A stretch of 64,000 nt of DNA from Echinometra lucunter (GCA_029962745.1 CM057165.1:5876465-5940464), one strand, 5' to 3'. Positions 12,231 to 24,905 are shown, numbered from the stretch's first letter. A program made the numbers and translations. The notes: generated from the letters alone by a model not told the origin.

Positions 12231-13440
12231 CAGTGGAGGAGTGAGATAGAGGAAAGGAAAATAGAAGAAACAGACAGAGATAGAAACGAAATGAAATTTC
12301 AAACTGGGAAAAGGCGATCAATTTCATTACTTTCCATCTTATATCACCGATGAAGTAGTTATTTCGAAAGGGAGGAGGAAAAAAACCCAACAAAACAAAC
12401 CCAGAACACTCATGTAATACATATCCATGATCTCTATTTGACACATGGACTGGCATGGGGTGTATGGATAAAGGAAAAATTTTAAAGAAAACTGCATGTT
12501 CATTTTTTTTTCAAATCAAGCAAATGTCAAACCTATGTGTAAAACCAAGCTAAATTACAAGAATTAAACTGTGGCCTCATTCTGAGCTGCCCCTCCAGAT
12601 CAGTGTTAAAAATCTGAGGTTGGCTAATCGACTGTTACTGGTTCTTTTAGAGATGAGAGAAACGATCTTTCAGATACCTGATTGAAAATTGAGATATTGC
12701 TTTAGACATTTATAATCTCCACTGGAAATGAACTTATCAACTAATACATTTTGATAATTTTCAGAAATCTGGCCTAGGCGCGGCAAATTCCCATTAAGAG
12801 ATCTCTTTTGTTAAGTCAAGGTCAATTGCGTCAAAATGAAGATTAATTCAGCTAAAAATGCTAATGATGAAAAAGTGAACGCGCAAAGAAAGTTATAGAA
12901 TGTATAATGATTAATCAGTAGATAAGAGAAATCAGAAATTATTTCATTTTTTTGTGGGGATTTCAATCTAATGCAAAGGTGCGATAGATGTTATCGTACT
13001 TTCAGTACGGTATACTTCCTGCACTTAAAAACTCAGGAAGAGATTATAAAAGAAATATTTGGGGCTATATACTCCTGAAACGTAATCGTCATGAACTAGA
13101 ATGTTATCTTTTGTGATGATTCTCTCTGTTGGATAGCGTCAGTTCAGCGGGGGGGGGGGGGGGGGGGGGGGGTGGACAGCAACACTTTAAAGTGGAAAAG
13201 CGAATGCAAAAACGTTACTGATCGGGGGAACGTGCGGGATGCGCGTCTCTCGTCGTCTTGTCGCATTCTCTTCTACATCTCCCTCTCCCGCTCTTTTCGC
13301 TCTCGCTTTTTTTGTTTTGTTTTGTTTTATAATTTCATAGGGAATATTCCCTGGTGCCCCCCCCCCAGCTAGGCCACTATTCTCTCTTATTTCTTCTTCA
13401 CCTTTGCAAACACTCAATTTTTCCTTCTATTCTCGACAGA
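12231..13440. other. Region upstream of the first synaptotagmin exon
   Basis: Includes a 24-base poly(G) run (13149-13172) and CT-rich DNA around 13250-13310. It ends in a pyrimidine-rich stretch and CAG (ttccttctattctcgacag) that reads as a 3' splice site. This suggests that a non-coding first exon, and therefore the promoter, lies further upstream. I cannot identify that exon. Confidence 0.45.
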
Positions 13441-13840
13441 TCGCTTACGTCAGGATCGTGTCGTGTAACTCTGAAGCTTCACCAGTACTCGTTCAGCTTT
13501 CGGTGAACCTCGGCAGAGCAGTGATACCGGGACGCGACTAACTCACCCAAGATCACCAGTGCATCGGTTGCCCGTGCATCATCCAAATCATAATCCAAAT
13601 GGAAGTCTACCTCGTGATCGCTTCGATCTCCGCGGCCTTGACGCTCGGCGTCGTTCTCGCGGTCCTCGTGTGTGTGTGCTACATACAGTCGCCTCGTAAG
13701 CCGAGGAAGGAGAGGGACAATGAAAGAGATTTCGAGTCTCAGCCCGCGGTGTTCCTCCCCGAGCCACCCACTTCCGATGACGACTATCCATGCGGATTGA
13801 AACGCCCATCCTTTCGACGATTTGACAGTTCTATAGACGG
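13441..13840 (+). CDS. Synaptotagmin (Syt12-like), exon with 5'UTR, start codon and membrane anchor
   Basis: The exon appears to begin after a good 3' splice site at 13440. Coding starts at ATG 13599 and runs 80 codons plus two bases to the donor GG|GTAAGT at 13841 (phase 2). The product opens with a short luminal N-terminus, then one strongly hydrophobic segment at residues 4-29 (YLVIASISAALTLGVVLAVL and on), followed by cysteines (CVCY) and a basic stretch (PRKPRKERD). That is the usual type-I anchor plus palmitoylation/basic linker of synaptotagmins, membrane trafficking proteins of vesicles. The ORF track of splice phases links it to the exon at 16891. The anchor alone would not identify the family; the downstream C2 exons do. 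Confidence 0.8.
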
Positions 13841-14279
13841 GTAAGTCCTGCCGGCTCTCTGAAATGACCTTTTTCTTCCATAATTATTTAATTCTTTCCC
13901 CCCTAGCTGTCTCCTACATTTCCAAATATAAATTTGAATGATGTGAATTCTTTTCAGATACAGTTTGAATGGAATATTATCATGCTATACGTGATTATTA
14001 CTGTTACGTTTCATTTTTTCCCTGTACATCAAACTTTGTATGTTAGTTATTGGAAATGGAAATGAATGAAATGAAAAATTCATTTTCTTCCCTTTTCCAT
14101 GGTCATTGTTAGACCCTAGCTGTACATCACGAAGGTAAGGGTGCGGGAAGGGCCAAACATCATATGCCGACTAGTTTGCTGAAAATATCAAATCTAAATA
14201 AGACAATAATAAAAGCAATATAGCAATTTGTATTATTATAGCTTTTGTGTCTTTTATAGAACAGCATACTGACGTTGTA

Positions 14280-14440
14280 CAATGTAAAAAACGGATGGTT
14301 AAAGTCATTGGGTTGGTTACTATATGAACCGACCAACTGTTGGTTGAAAAAAAAATCTACTATGTTTAATATTTTAAACCGACAGTTGGTCGGTTCATAT
14401 AGTAACCAATCCAATAACTTCAACCAACCTTTCTACAGTG
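14280..14440. mobile_element. 161-bp palindromic MITE, TA target site, in the first coding intron
   Basis: Flanked by TA (14278-14279 and 14441-14442). The arms pair over most of their length: ttggttactatatgaaccga on the left, tcggttcatatagtaaccaa on the right, around an A-rich loop. Confidence 0.8.
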
Positions 14441-14442
14441 TA

Positions 14443-15640
14443 AAAATATTTATCTTTCTTCGTTTTCGCTTTTGCTGATGAGCGAAAAAATAATTTCTTT
14501 TCAAAGGGGTGTCACATCCCGCCCTACTCTTCTTGTCATGCTTGTGGTGATCCCCTGCAAATAATCCCTTTCCGCTTTAGATTAATTTCTATTCATTAGC
14601 TTTTTTTCAATTTATCATACAATCACGCTTTACCAAGGAGATGCGAGGATAATCCTGACTTAGTCGCATTTGAAAACCCTCCTCTCCCCCGCTATCCGTA
14701 TAATTGACACTTTTCTTATAGCTTTCATTCACGAAGATCCCTTAACTTCCTCGGTTTTTTCATTCCTCTTCCATTTTGCCGATTTTATAATTCCTTCCGT
14801 TTCATGTGCCTCCCACTCGGCGTTTTTATACTGACTATCCAAGCCCCCCCCCCCTTTATGTTTTTCTCTGCTGTTATCATTCTCATCGCATAAATTCTTC
14901 AATGAATCATTTTGTAGATTTGTACTTGAATTACGATGTTATTTCATTTCCGGCTGTCTGCCTTCACTCTTGCCATAAAGGGAAGATTGGGTTTTAGGGA
15001 GAGGCGAAAAATGATGTGTTAGCTCTCTCATGATTATTTATGCCAGTTTGAAAGAGTTCCCTTAAAACATTGTAAAAAAATGCTTGCTCTTCATTTGCCC
15101 TCATATTCGAATAATGAGGAGAAATGGTTCAAATAACTGGACCAAACATTCCTATATACCGCTGGCATGTGTAGTCCCATGTACCAAGTTCTACGTGTAT
15201 ATATCCAAGGCATGGTTTAGGGAGTTTACATGTACATTGTATTTCCTCTCATTTCGACGATTCCGATTCCTCACAGAAAACACAAGATTTATGTGCTACA
15301 TGATTAGTCTTTCCAAATTTCTGGAAGGCAGTTTCTGTCACAGTATTATCGCATGGGAAGAGCAGCTTTACCTTTAAAAACCTAATTCGTAATACTGCGA
15401 CTGCATTCAATCTCGATCCATTTGAACTTCATTTCCATTCATCTCCGTGACCGTAAGCTATCGATGTGAATCTTCCACCCACATGAAATTTCAAAATGAA
15501 TATGATTTTTTTTTCATTTTCTCCATTTCTGGTGATCTTCTACGAAGCTTTTAACTGCACAAATCTTTCCAACATAATTGTTGAAAGATTTGACCTATAC
15601 TTGGCCGGCAATGATGTAAAGGCATGAGGCTGTAGGTGGA
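14443..15640. other. Intronic; nothing supported
   Basis: AT-rich intron sequence. The ORF at 15084-15377 has no motif, splice boundaries or codon pattern of interest. Confidence 0.4.
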
Positions 15641-15812
15641 GAGAAAGAAAAGGAAAGGAATAAGAAGAGAGGGGAAAGAGGGATAAATAGGAGGAGATAA
15701 AAGGGAGAAAGAGAGAGAAACAGTTAGAGAGAGAGAGAGAGAGAGAGAGGAAGAAAGAAAAGCGAGAGGAGAAGAGAAGAGAATAAAGAGAGAGAGAGAG
15801 AGAGAGAAATGA
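15640..15812. repeat. GA-rich microsatellite
   Basis: (GA)n and GAAA-type runs, the purest at about 15727-15750 and 15787-15808. Confidence 0.85.
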
Positions 15813-15841
15813 ATTGAGGGAACTCTGAATTTAACAGCACA

Positions 15842-15989
15842 GGGCCCCGTTTCATAAAACTTGTTATCAATAACAAGTTGTCATAACTGTTATAAACTAC
15901 TGAAATCCTTGCATCTGATTGGCTAAGAGCAAATTTGTCGTAGAAATGTGGCAGTTGTTACTGATAACAGGTTTTATGAAACGTGGCCC
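15842..15989. mobile_element. MITE of the CGTTTCAT family, copy C
   Basis: Starts GGGCCCCGTTTCATAAAAC and ends GTTTTATGAAACGTGGCCC. The core gcatctgattggctaagagc matches copies A and B. Confidence 0.85.
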
Positions 15990-16062
15990 TGATTCTCTAA
16001 TTAATCATCATTTCGAGTCTTCTATCCTCATCGCCTTCTCATCTGGTTAACAGTCTTCTTAA

Positions 16063-16545
16063 AGTGATTACACAATTGTAAATTTTTTGATATATGATCG
16101 AGAATGGAATTATAAGAAGAATAACATTAAAATATGATGATTTTTCAATCGAAATAAATACATTTTGGCTAATTTTCTCATAAAAAGTCAAGAGCTGACC
16201 AAAAAATTTGAGTATGAGGTTTGACGTCAAAGTGGGTACCCAGTTTCGCGCATTGCAGTTGTGCTGCGCGCTAGACCTTACAATATTGTATTGGTATTAT
16301 ACCTTGCCCGCATTTTGCTGGAATTGCACGACAAGGTACCCACTTTGACGCCATTTTGACGTCAAAGTGGGTACCCAGTTGAAACTGGGTCGTAGCTGAG
16401 GGGTCAAAATATCCTGAAATCTTACCACATTTGGGGGTTTCCTTGGCAACACGACTTTTAAAAAAAATCTAGGCAGATGAATTTCTGCTAATAAAATCAT
16501 GCTCTTTTAAATGAACTAACATTGTTTCAGCATTGGGTACCCCCT
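16063..16545. mobile_element. 483-bp TTAA-flanked non-autonomous transposon, copy 1
   Basis: Bounded by TTAA at 16059-16062 and 16546-16549. Starts AGTGATTACACAATTG and ends ATTGGGTACCCCCT. Internally it contains two opposed copies of gacgtcaaagtgggtaccc. The same element occurs at 17322-17800. The TTAA duplication suggests mobilisation by a piggyBac-type transposase (inference). Confidence 0.85.
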
Positions 16546-16890
16546 TTAAGGACTTCACTCATTTTTCAAGAAAGATATACTCTCCACTCTCTCTTACTGT
16601 CTACCTCGCCTTTCCATTTCTCCTCCTCTCAACTTTCTCCACTTTCCCTCCAACTCAACAGTCCTTTTCAGGACTTACCACATGGTGAACCATAAACCTC
16701 ATCCACGTAATCATTGATTCTTTCCAACTCAGTGGTTAATGATTGTGTCCCTTCTTCCCCAGATTAATGATCCTCAGTTGAGCCTTACTTCCCTTTCTCC
16801 AGAGAATGTGAAGACGAAAAGATAATCTTAACCTCCGCCGGAAGGCTCAAACAGTAATTTTCATTTCTCTTTTCTTCATCTTTCATCTAG

Positions 16891-16961
16891 GTCGGAATCG
16901 ACAACCTCCTCCTCCACGCCTCCGCTCTCTCTTTATCCTGCAAACTTTACCATTCCTAGAG
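16891..16961 (+). CDS. Synaptotagmin, linker exon 2
   Basis: The 3' splice site is ctttcatctag (16890). The donor is AGAG|GTAAGT after 16961. The 71-bp exon enters in phase 2, matching 13840, and leaves in phase 1, matching 19476. It encodes a Ser/Thr/Pro-rich linker (SESTTSSSTPPLSLYPANF), as expected for the disordered region between the anchor and the C2 domains. The identification rests on splice sites and phase, since the linker is not a conserved domain. Confidence 0.7.
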
Positions 16962-17038
16962 GTAAGTACTTGTATCATTGGCGGATTGGGGTCATTCTTG
17001 TCCCGTGCCCCTCCCCCACCCACATTTAAAACCAGATA

Positions 17039-17810
17039 CTCTCTTTAAAAAAAGAAGACTAAATGCGTTTACTCTGTTAGTGGTGAATTTCAGAACAGAG
17101 TGCATTTAAAGTGAATCAAGAGTTTTAAAAAATGTGATATTCACTCTTTGAGGAGTGACCTCAGTGATCACTCAAGAATTTAAGTGACCACTGAAGTCAT
17201 CCCTAAAAGAGTGAATAAAGAGTGAATCTCAAAATTCTTACTCTTAATTCACTCAAAATTCACTAGTTTCCGAAATTCACCCCTAACAGAGTGAACGCTT
17301 TCACTCATTTTTTTTTTTTAAAGTGATTACACAATGGTAAACATTTTTTTGATATATGATCGAGAATGGAATTATAAGAAGAATAACATTAGAAATTTGA
17401 TGATTTTCAATCGAAATCAATGCATTTTGGCTAATTTTCTCATAAAAGTCAAGAGTTGACCAAAAAATTTGAGGATGGGGTATGACGTCAAAGTGGGTAC
17501 CCTGCTTCGCGCATTGCAGTTGTGCTACGCGCTAGACTGTACAATATGTATTATACGTTGCGCGCATTTTGCTAGAATTGCGCGACATGGTACCCACTTT
17601 TACGTCATTTTGACGTCAAAGTGGGTACCCAGTTGAAACTGGGTCACAGCTGAGGGGTCAAAAATATCCTGAAATCTTACCACATTTTGGGGTTTCCTTG
17701 GCAACACGACTTTTAAAAAAACTTTAGGCAGACGATTTTCTGCTAATGAAATCACGCTCTTTTAAATGAACTAACATTGTTTCAGCATTGGGTACCCCCT
17801 TTAAAGAGAG
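17039..17810. mobile_element. Palindromic MITE (TA target) split by a nested TTAA element
   Basis: Starts CTCTCTTTAAAAAAAG after TA (17037-17038) and ends TTTAAAGAGAG before TA (17811-17812). Between these, the TTAA element 17322-17800 is inserted near the right end. Interior phrases (gtgatattcactc, gatgacctcag-like text) pair across the centre. An uninterrupted sister copy lies at 39550-39837. Confidence 0.85.
17322..17800. mobile_element. 479-bp TTAA-flanked transposon, copy 2, nested in the MITE
   Basis: Same sequence as 16063-16545 with scattered substitutions. It is flanked by TTAA at 17318-17321 and 17801-17804. The host MITE has a single TTAA at this point in its sister copy region, so the 4-bp duplication can be read directly. 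Confidence 0.85.
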
Positions 17811-17812
17811 TA

Positions 17813-19475
17813 CATCGTGCCCCCCTTTTTTAAGATAGTAAAGATTCTGCCCCATTTTAGACGTTTTATTTTTTGCTTCTCAGAAAATTTTCTGGGATTT
17901 GTACCCCCCTCCCCATTTTTTCCAAACAAAATTCTGGATTCGCCCCTGACCTGTGCATGTATACTCCATCATCACATGCGTATACAGGAATGGGGATCCA
18001 CTCTATTTGGAGTGAATATTGTAGTTAGCACTCTCATTTAGAGCGGATCTTCTCACAATTTGTAGTGGATTCCACTTTGTTTAGCGTGGATTTTTTTCCA
18101 TTCCAAAACTAAGTGAACCCCAATATGACTCCTCCCGGAATGAATTTTTTCTCGCGAATGTTTAGATCAATAAAGGCAGTGATCTTGGTTCATCTTATAT
18201 CTAACTTTTGTCGATTTCTACTCACTTTGTTCGGAGAGAAGAAAAGAAATATATTCAAGGGTAAATATTCAGATAATTCAACGATTCCAGAGATGAGGTT
18301 ATGATCTAAGTTGCCATGGTGATGCGAAGGATGAAGGAGATGACCACGGAGATATTTCTCTTCTCGTCAGCATAGCATTCCTCACAGATAGTAGCAAACT
18401 CGTTTCCCATTTACTACGAAAAGTAATTAATATGCTGATTCTCTCATTTTTCAGTTCAGTTGATTTGGACATTTGTTTGCTTGTTCGCGAATAAGATAAG
18501 TGCAGTTCATTCGCAGCAGGAATATTGTACGAGGATGCCGACGCATTCTCAAATGAAAAACACTATTTTACATTAACCATGCCAACAGTCAGTGATTAAT
18601 GCGAGGCTAATAAGAAAAGGAGACGATTACCACTGAAGTGACGGGGTTCCTTTCTCGTGCTGACAATAGCAGGAATAACGATAACAAGTTGATAAAAGAC
18701 CTTCGCGATGTTACCATGGCAACGTAGCTACGGGTGGTGAAATATTCATTAATGTCATAATGATCATTATGATGGAGGTAATTATGATAGCGCAGATATA
18801 GGCGTATTCACGTCACGTAGCACGTAGACATGTTACACCCAAATACTATCTTAAAGAGAAAGGTGAAATTCAACCTATAAAGATCATAGATTAAAGATAT
18901 TAAACAAAACAAAACAAAAAATCGGTCAGAATTATCGTTTTATTCTTTTGTGGGGAAAGAATATAATTGTTTCAGTTTTGCATGCAAAAGATGGCTCTTG
19001 AAATGCCCTCATTTTTATATACAAGTTTTATCTTTATTCAGAAAATGGAAGGATTTGCTTCCAGGCACCCTGCACACTGCATGCACTGTTTGGAAAACTG
19101 ATAAATTTTGGACCCTGTTCTGCTCGTCGAAAACTTAGCCCGATCCCAGTCCTTGATTATCTTCCTTTCCCCTTTAAATATGTATTGGATAGATGAAAGG
19201 TTAAACGAATGAAATGACTGATAAAAATAAAACCGCGTAGGATAATGTATGGGCTTGGGAACTTTTAATAAGGACTGCCTCTATAATAAAGAATTTTTTT
19301 TAAAAAGGACCCTCTGTGTTGTGCTCTCGGTCTCATCATGGTGCTTTTATTCTGAGTACTATCTTTGAATGCGAATCACCGAGAACGATTTCCTTTTTAG
19401 CGTATATGGACACAAAAAAGGGCAGGAAATTGCTTGCTCATGCCATCCTTTATCATTTCTGTTTTCTTTTATCAG
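17813..19475. other. Intronic; contains one perfect X-box-like site
   Basis: No gene seen. GTTACCATGGCAAC at 18710-18723 matches the RFX X-box consensus exactly, and a half-matching site lies at 18310-18323. The rest is AT-rich intron, ending in the pyrimidine-rich 3' splice site of the exon at 19476. Confidence 0.45.
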
Positions 19476-19609
19476 CTCCATCGAGTACCATCAGTGATTT
19501 ATCTATTGAGAAGGCACAACCGCCGATAAGTCCAAGAACGCCCTCTATGAGCAGAAAGCTTGATCCTGCTCAGCTCGACCCAAGCTCGCACATGTACAAA
19601 GAAATGTCG
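19476..19609 (+). CDS. Synaptotagmin, linker exon 3
   Basis: The 3' splice site is ttctgttttcttttatcag (ending 19475) and the donor is ATGTCG|GTAAGT. The exon enters in phase 1, matching 16961, and leaves in phase 0. It encodes about 44 residues, Ser/Pro-rich at first (PPISPRTPSMSRKLDP) and then DPSSHMYKEMS, a plausible lead-in to the C2A domain. The next visible exon (55468) needs a phase-2 partner, so at least one exon between 19609 and 55468 is not accounted for. It may lie in the N gap starting at 20696. Confidence 0.7.
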
Positions 19610-20695
19610 GTAAGTTTGAAGCGAAATCATTTCAGTCTGGAAAAAAATAACTCTTTTACTTAATTTTTTTCTTCTCCAAAAGATTGAACATAATTTTGGA
19701 TAAAAAATAAAGACGGTTTTTATTTCAGTTTTTGCTACACACACACCCCCCACACACACTCACATAACACACCTGTCACTCCCTTCCGTTTTTTCTATTC
19801 AAAATTTCTTCGCTAATGCCTATGGTGATTGAAGGATTTTATTGAAAAACATCCATTCTCGCAGTCCGAAGACTGAATTGCAATGGTTACATTAAAAAGC
19901 AATACAGTACTTTATTTCGAACAGATAAAGGAATTTCAATGTAAAAATCTAACGACAATGAAATAGCAAATAATATAAAAATCATTTTGAGATATGTAAT
20001 GAAAAGCAATGTCACCAACAGAGTGGTCAATATCGTTCAGTAATACACACATATTTTGAATCAGAGATTAATTTTTTTTGCCATTAACAGATAACTAAAA
20101 GTTTTAAGAAAAAAAAATATAAAAACTAAAAGCAACCAGAATTAATAATTGCCGATTTATGATAAATAAATTTGTTTAAGAGGTAAAAGTGTATTGCACT
20201 AGCCATCATATTAGTAAAAGGGGTAGAGTATATAAAAATCACTTATTATTATTTACAATTTTAGTGCAGTTCCATAAATCATTGAAATATAAGTTATTAT
20301 AATATAAGTTCATTAATTTCAAATTCATAAAAAAAAGTTGTAATGAATTAATCAGAGTTGAATTTGATTGAAAAAATTATAAGTTGAATAAAAATAGAGT
20401 AATTTCGTTGAGGTAATGACCTATTGCACTGATACGTTATTACCAAAATACAAATGTGCGCATATTGAAAATGAGTCAAATACATTAGGAAGATCATATC
20501 AAAATTCCAAATTGGTATAAAGATCATTTAAAAATTCCAACATAAGAAAAATTATTAGACACGTTCACAATCATCTACAATTACATCAGAAATCCATTGA
20601 TATATGTATAAGGTTTAGCATGAAATTAATGAAGAACGATGTAAGAAAAGGGAAGCCAAAGCGAGGAAAAACAAAAGAGGAAGAAGAAGAAGAGG
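19610..20695. other. Intronic, AT-rich; nothing supported
   Basis: A CA-rich patch at 19738-19768, then very AT-rich DNA up to a GAA-rich stretch that meets the assembly gap. Confidence 0.4.
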
Positions 20696-21195
20696 NNNNN
20701 NNNNNNNNNNNNNNNNNNNNNNNNNNNNNNNNNNNNNNNNNNNNNNNNNNNNNNNNNNNNNNNNNNNNNNNNNNNNNNNNNNNNNNNNNNNNNNNNNNNN
20801 NNNNNNNNNNNNNNNNNNNNNNNNNNNNNNNNNNNNNNNNNNNNNNNNNNNNNNNNNNNNNNNNNNNNNNNNNNNNNNNNNNNNNNNNNNNNNNNNNNNN
20901 NNNNNNNNNNNNNNNNNNNNNNNNNNNNNNNNNNNNNNNNNNNNNNNNNNNNNNNNNNNNNNNNNNNNNNNNNNNNNNNNNNNNNNNNNNNNNNNNNNNN
21001 NNNNNNNNNNNNNNNNNNNNNNNNNNNNNNNNNNNNNNNNNNNNNNNNNNNNNNNNNNNNNNNNNNNNNNNNNNNNNNNNNNNNNNNNNNNNNNNNNNNN
21101 NNNNNNNNNNNNNNNNNNNNNNNNNNNNNNNNNNNNNNNNNNNNNNNNNNNNNNNNNNNNNNNNNNNNNNNNNNNNNNNNNNNNNNNNNNNNNNN
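20696..21195. other. Assembly gap (500 N)
   Basis: Exactly 500 N, the usual placeholder for an unknown-length scaffold gap. The left edge is a GAA microsatellite, a likely cause of assembly failure. Confidence 0.98.
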
Positions 21196-23580
21196 TTAAT
21201 ATATCACGGGAGGGGGAATCATAAACTACCAACTGCCGAAGAGATTCAAGTAAAGCTTTTTAAAAGTAAAGAAGAAGAAAAGAAAATTGCTATAGAGCGA
21301 AAAACATTAACACATCATTATAAAAAGTGGGAACACCTAAAAAACAATTAAGAAGGATGAGAGAGGGATGGTTTTGCCCGGTTTCCACACGTGCGGGGTT
21401 GGCTGATCTGTCTGTCGCTGTAGACTGTCCTCTTTTTATTACTTTGCTTGTTACTTCCAGGCCCCGTAATCTCCGCCATTTTGTCGGGGACATTTGAACA
21501 CGATTTGAACGCTTCCCGAAGCCCCCATGAATAATTCATTTTGTAAGATGCTCCCAGAGGCCGCATATGATTTCCACGCAAAAGAAACGCAAACACAGTA
21601 CAGCGCTGAGCATGCGCATTAGGTAGAGGTCAACTCGCATTATCTATTCATATATGTTAATGTATTCATGTGTAAATTTATTCCGACGCAGCAGAATCGG
21701 CGAATCAGAGTCCTTCAATTATCTAATTATACTGCAACTAATATGCCAAATATTAATGAAGAAGCAGTGTGACGTTGTTGATGGTTTCATCATAGCGTTT
21801 CTTAGAAATTTTATAAGTAATATTCAGAATAAGTAAGGAGCTGCTGGTAACTCCTTGGAAGAACTGACCATTCCATATTATGTTAGATATAATCAGGGTT
21901 TCCCTGGACTTAAAGAGAGAGAGAAGATGTGTGTGTGGTGAGCTAGAGGGAGATTGAGAAAGAAAGAAAAATTAGAGAACGAAAGACAGGAAGAAATATA
22001 CTAGCTAGGGAGAAACGATATCGTGGAGGAAAAATGATCTCTCAGTCATTCCTGGCTTGAATTATTTGACTTATTTGTGCATTTGACAGACTCTTCGGAA
22101 TTCTTGATGGTGTGAAAATAAAGTGAAAAGGGAGAATTAGGACAGCAACATTATATTTAAGTATAAGTAATCAAAAGGTAGTAAACTGGATCAGATGCTG
22201 CGCAATTCAGCAAACGTATGGTACTACTGACGTAGCAGGAATCAGCGGGGGGGGGGGGGGGGGCAAGGCGAGGACGGGAGAGTAGGGGGATTTTTTTTAA
22301 AATTTGTGCATGAAAATTGCATTTTCTGCACACTAAATTTTAGTATTAGGTGGTAACTTACATGAGATGAGGCACATTGCTAATTTATTTTTTTTTTTGC
22401 TCGCCGATCAAGGGGGGGGGGGACGGAATGTTAGAGCACCCCCCCCCCCGAGTCATTAGTCGTTTTACCGGCTGATCAGTAGGAGTTGTTGTGCTTAATT
22501 ATCTGTCCTTACTCTGAAATCCTTACAAAGCGGGTAAAAGAATGAAGCCCCCCCCCCCCAAAAAAAAAAAAAAAAAAAAAGAAAAAAGAAAAAGAAAAAT
22601 GTGTACAAGGTATAATTGGCAAATGTTTTCCCAGGTGGCTGCTTCTTCACCCTCTCCCCCCCTCTCTCTCCTATTCTCTCTCCCCCTCTCTCTCCTATTC
22701 TCTCTCCCTCTCTTTCCATCCCTTCCTCCTTCTCTCCTTTCCTCTTTCCCCAAAGTCACATCTTTATCTCGTTCATTTCTTATTATATCAAAATTTTTAT
22801 TACCATCTCCATGATCTCACGTCATCTCTCTTGTTATATCTTCTTTTGACATGTTTGAGATGTATTTTTCTCTGTCACTCTCTATTCTGTTTCACAACAA
22901 TTTCGAAACTATTTAATCCTTTTACTTACAGAAAACAACAAAATATGTGGATTACTGGGCTTAAAAAAGATTAAGTTAAGTTTATTAACATCATTATGTC
23001 AATGATGAATTTATCATGTTTACATGTTAACTGATCAAGTCTGCAATCTATTACAGATCTATGCCCAGTGTAGTCCTAATTACATCAGCTTTTGGTAATG
23101 TTATAACTAATTCTCACAACTTATGATTGCTTTTACCTTCATGTTTATATGTCATTCTTGCATAAAAAAAATACATTTTATGACTAATTCATCAACATGA
23201 AAGTATTACAGTTTCTAATCTTATACTTTTAGAAGTATCCCACATTTCCACAACACTGTCAGAATTGGAAGAGAAACTAGCCAATTTCAATTTCAAATCG
23301 CAAATATTGGTGTAAAACTGTTATGTTACAAGGGAAAAAAAATACACGGGGGCTCGGGGCGAATTCGCCCCGAAATGCCAAAAAGAGCCTGGAAAACTAA
23401 AAAAGAGCCCCTGAAATTCTCATAAGGTCCAATGTAAACTGTAATACAATGTAGAAAATTCGGGCGGGTGGGCTCAAAAAGTAGCCCTGGAAAAAAAATA
23501 ATAATTTTTCCCCTGAATATTACTAAATTTACAATACTCCAAAGAATAAGTGAAAATGAATGGTTGTATTCTTAAAGCGT
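21196..23580. other. Intronic; low complexity and no supported gene
   Basis: An open frame leaving the gap (21196-21351) is lysine/glutamate-rich and ends without a motif. It could be a retroelement ORF remnant, but I cannot support that. Poly(G) occurs near 22247-22263, C/A runs at 22550-22580 and CT-rich DNA at 22645-22745. Confidence 0.4.
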
Positions 23581-23582
23581 CA

Positions 23583-23905
23583 GGAAGAAGCGTTTACAAA
23601 GCAAATAAAATAGAAGAAAATTTGTGTTGAATATGTCCTATTCGATCCTAAACGGAATGTACTGGGATCTAAAACTTTATTTAGGATTGTTTTTCTGTGG
23701 CGTACAGCAAGATTGAGTGCCACTTGCAAAAGTGGGCTATTATCTTTAATCCATAGAGGTACAGTGTCACCTTTAGGAGACGCTTTTGCAGTATCTGTTG
23801 GTCCAGAATGTTGGGCAGTACATACCATACATGAGCAGAAAGGGAAAAATGCACTGACAAATTTGAGCCCATTCCCATTGTTGTATGGTGTGGCGTTCTC
23901 GAATT
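23583..23905 (-). other. Weak coding candidate, minus strand, unknown
   Basis: The - strand frame is open for more than 100 codons, with ordinary amino-acid composition (for example KGDTVPLWIKDNSPLLQVAL). It lies downstream of two better-supported - strand exons (24816-24905 and 25518-25606), so it could be a further exon of the same unknown gene. I see no clear splice sites or family motif. Confidence 0.25.
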
Positions 23906-24815
23906 AGAGCAGTTTAAGTGTAACTAATCATTAAACTCTTTAAATTGGCAATGCAGTGATTAATATATAATCACTATTTCTGTGTTCAAATTGGCAATTT
24001 CTTATTCAATTTTACAATTATATTTCATTTTGGTTTATGTTGTAGCCATATTTATTTTTTTCAAGCTATGTAAACGTGGAAAAAAATAATTTGTATTGCC
24101 AATTTGAGGATTGAAGATGATTAATTTAGACCTTAAGGAAGCTCTGTACTGCTATGGGTTAATGCATGAAATTTTTTTGCAAATATATTTTTTCAAACTG
24201 ATGAACAGATATCCTGTTGTACTCTAGGGAATTTAAAAGATTATGACCTATGCTACATCATACATTTCTTGATAAAATCAAGGTTTTACTAAACACATTT
24301 ATCCACTATTCTGAACCAATTGATGGATGGAACAATGATCATCTAAGAATTCACAGTTGCAAAGAATGTTTTGCATATTGGGTGTGAAAACAAGAAAAAA
24401 GATTATCTTAATTTTCTTTATATACACATTTCATGCACCGAAATCAATAACCGCTTTACAAATTCGTACCCTACAGGTGATTTGTTACAATTGAGCGAAC
24501 TTACAGCTGTGTTGAAAAATAGAACCTTCCCGTTAAAGCTTAAAAAAGGGGGGGGGAGAAAAAAAATCAACACAAATACACAAAACAACAAAAGTTTGGT
24601 GGAGATTTAAAAAGGATCAAAGACCTATCAGCTTGGCGAGCACTTCAGCGATAACATTAGGGGCACTACAATGTCCCAATTTATCTGAGAGAAAAAACTC
24701 TATTCTCAATTACAAACTAAACCTTATGATGGATCTGTGGGTAGTAACTAGGGATGTGGCAGGCTAATTAAAGTAAAGAGCTTTTGATACTGTCCCTCTT
24801 TTTTGCTAAATGTAC
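23906..24815. other. Non-coding; nothing supported
   Basis: AT-rich intronic DNA with a short G-run near 24548. No gene or repeat structure seen. Confidence 0.4.
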
Positions 24816-24905
24816 CTATTAAAATAACTTCGGGATATGTGCAGAGTTTGATCTTGTCCATCTGCCATCCACAATGAAGATGAAGAGGTGTGAACTCCTG
24901 AATAT
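24816..24905 (-). CDS. Exon-like segment of an unrecognised minus-strand gene (downstream exon)
   Basis: On the - strand a strong 3' splice site (a long T-rich tract, then catgcaacag) precedes 24905 and a donor AATAG|GTACAT follows 24816. The 90-bp exon reads through in phase 1 to phase 1 and gives 29 whole codons plus split ends, including EFTPLHLHCGWQMDKIKLC. The phase matches the exon at 25518-25606. I do not recognise the protein family. It could be a host gene lying inside the synaptotagmin intron on the opposite strand, or the remains of one. Confidence 0.45.

Noticed and set aside
13588..13809. Minus-strand ORF opposite the first synaptotagmin exon
   Set aside because: Shadow of the + strand exon, which has splice sites and a membrane segment.
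20620..21351. 243-codon ORF spanning the first N gap
   Set aside because: Mostly N; the visible ends are GAA-repeat translation and an unsupported Lys/Glu-rich tail.
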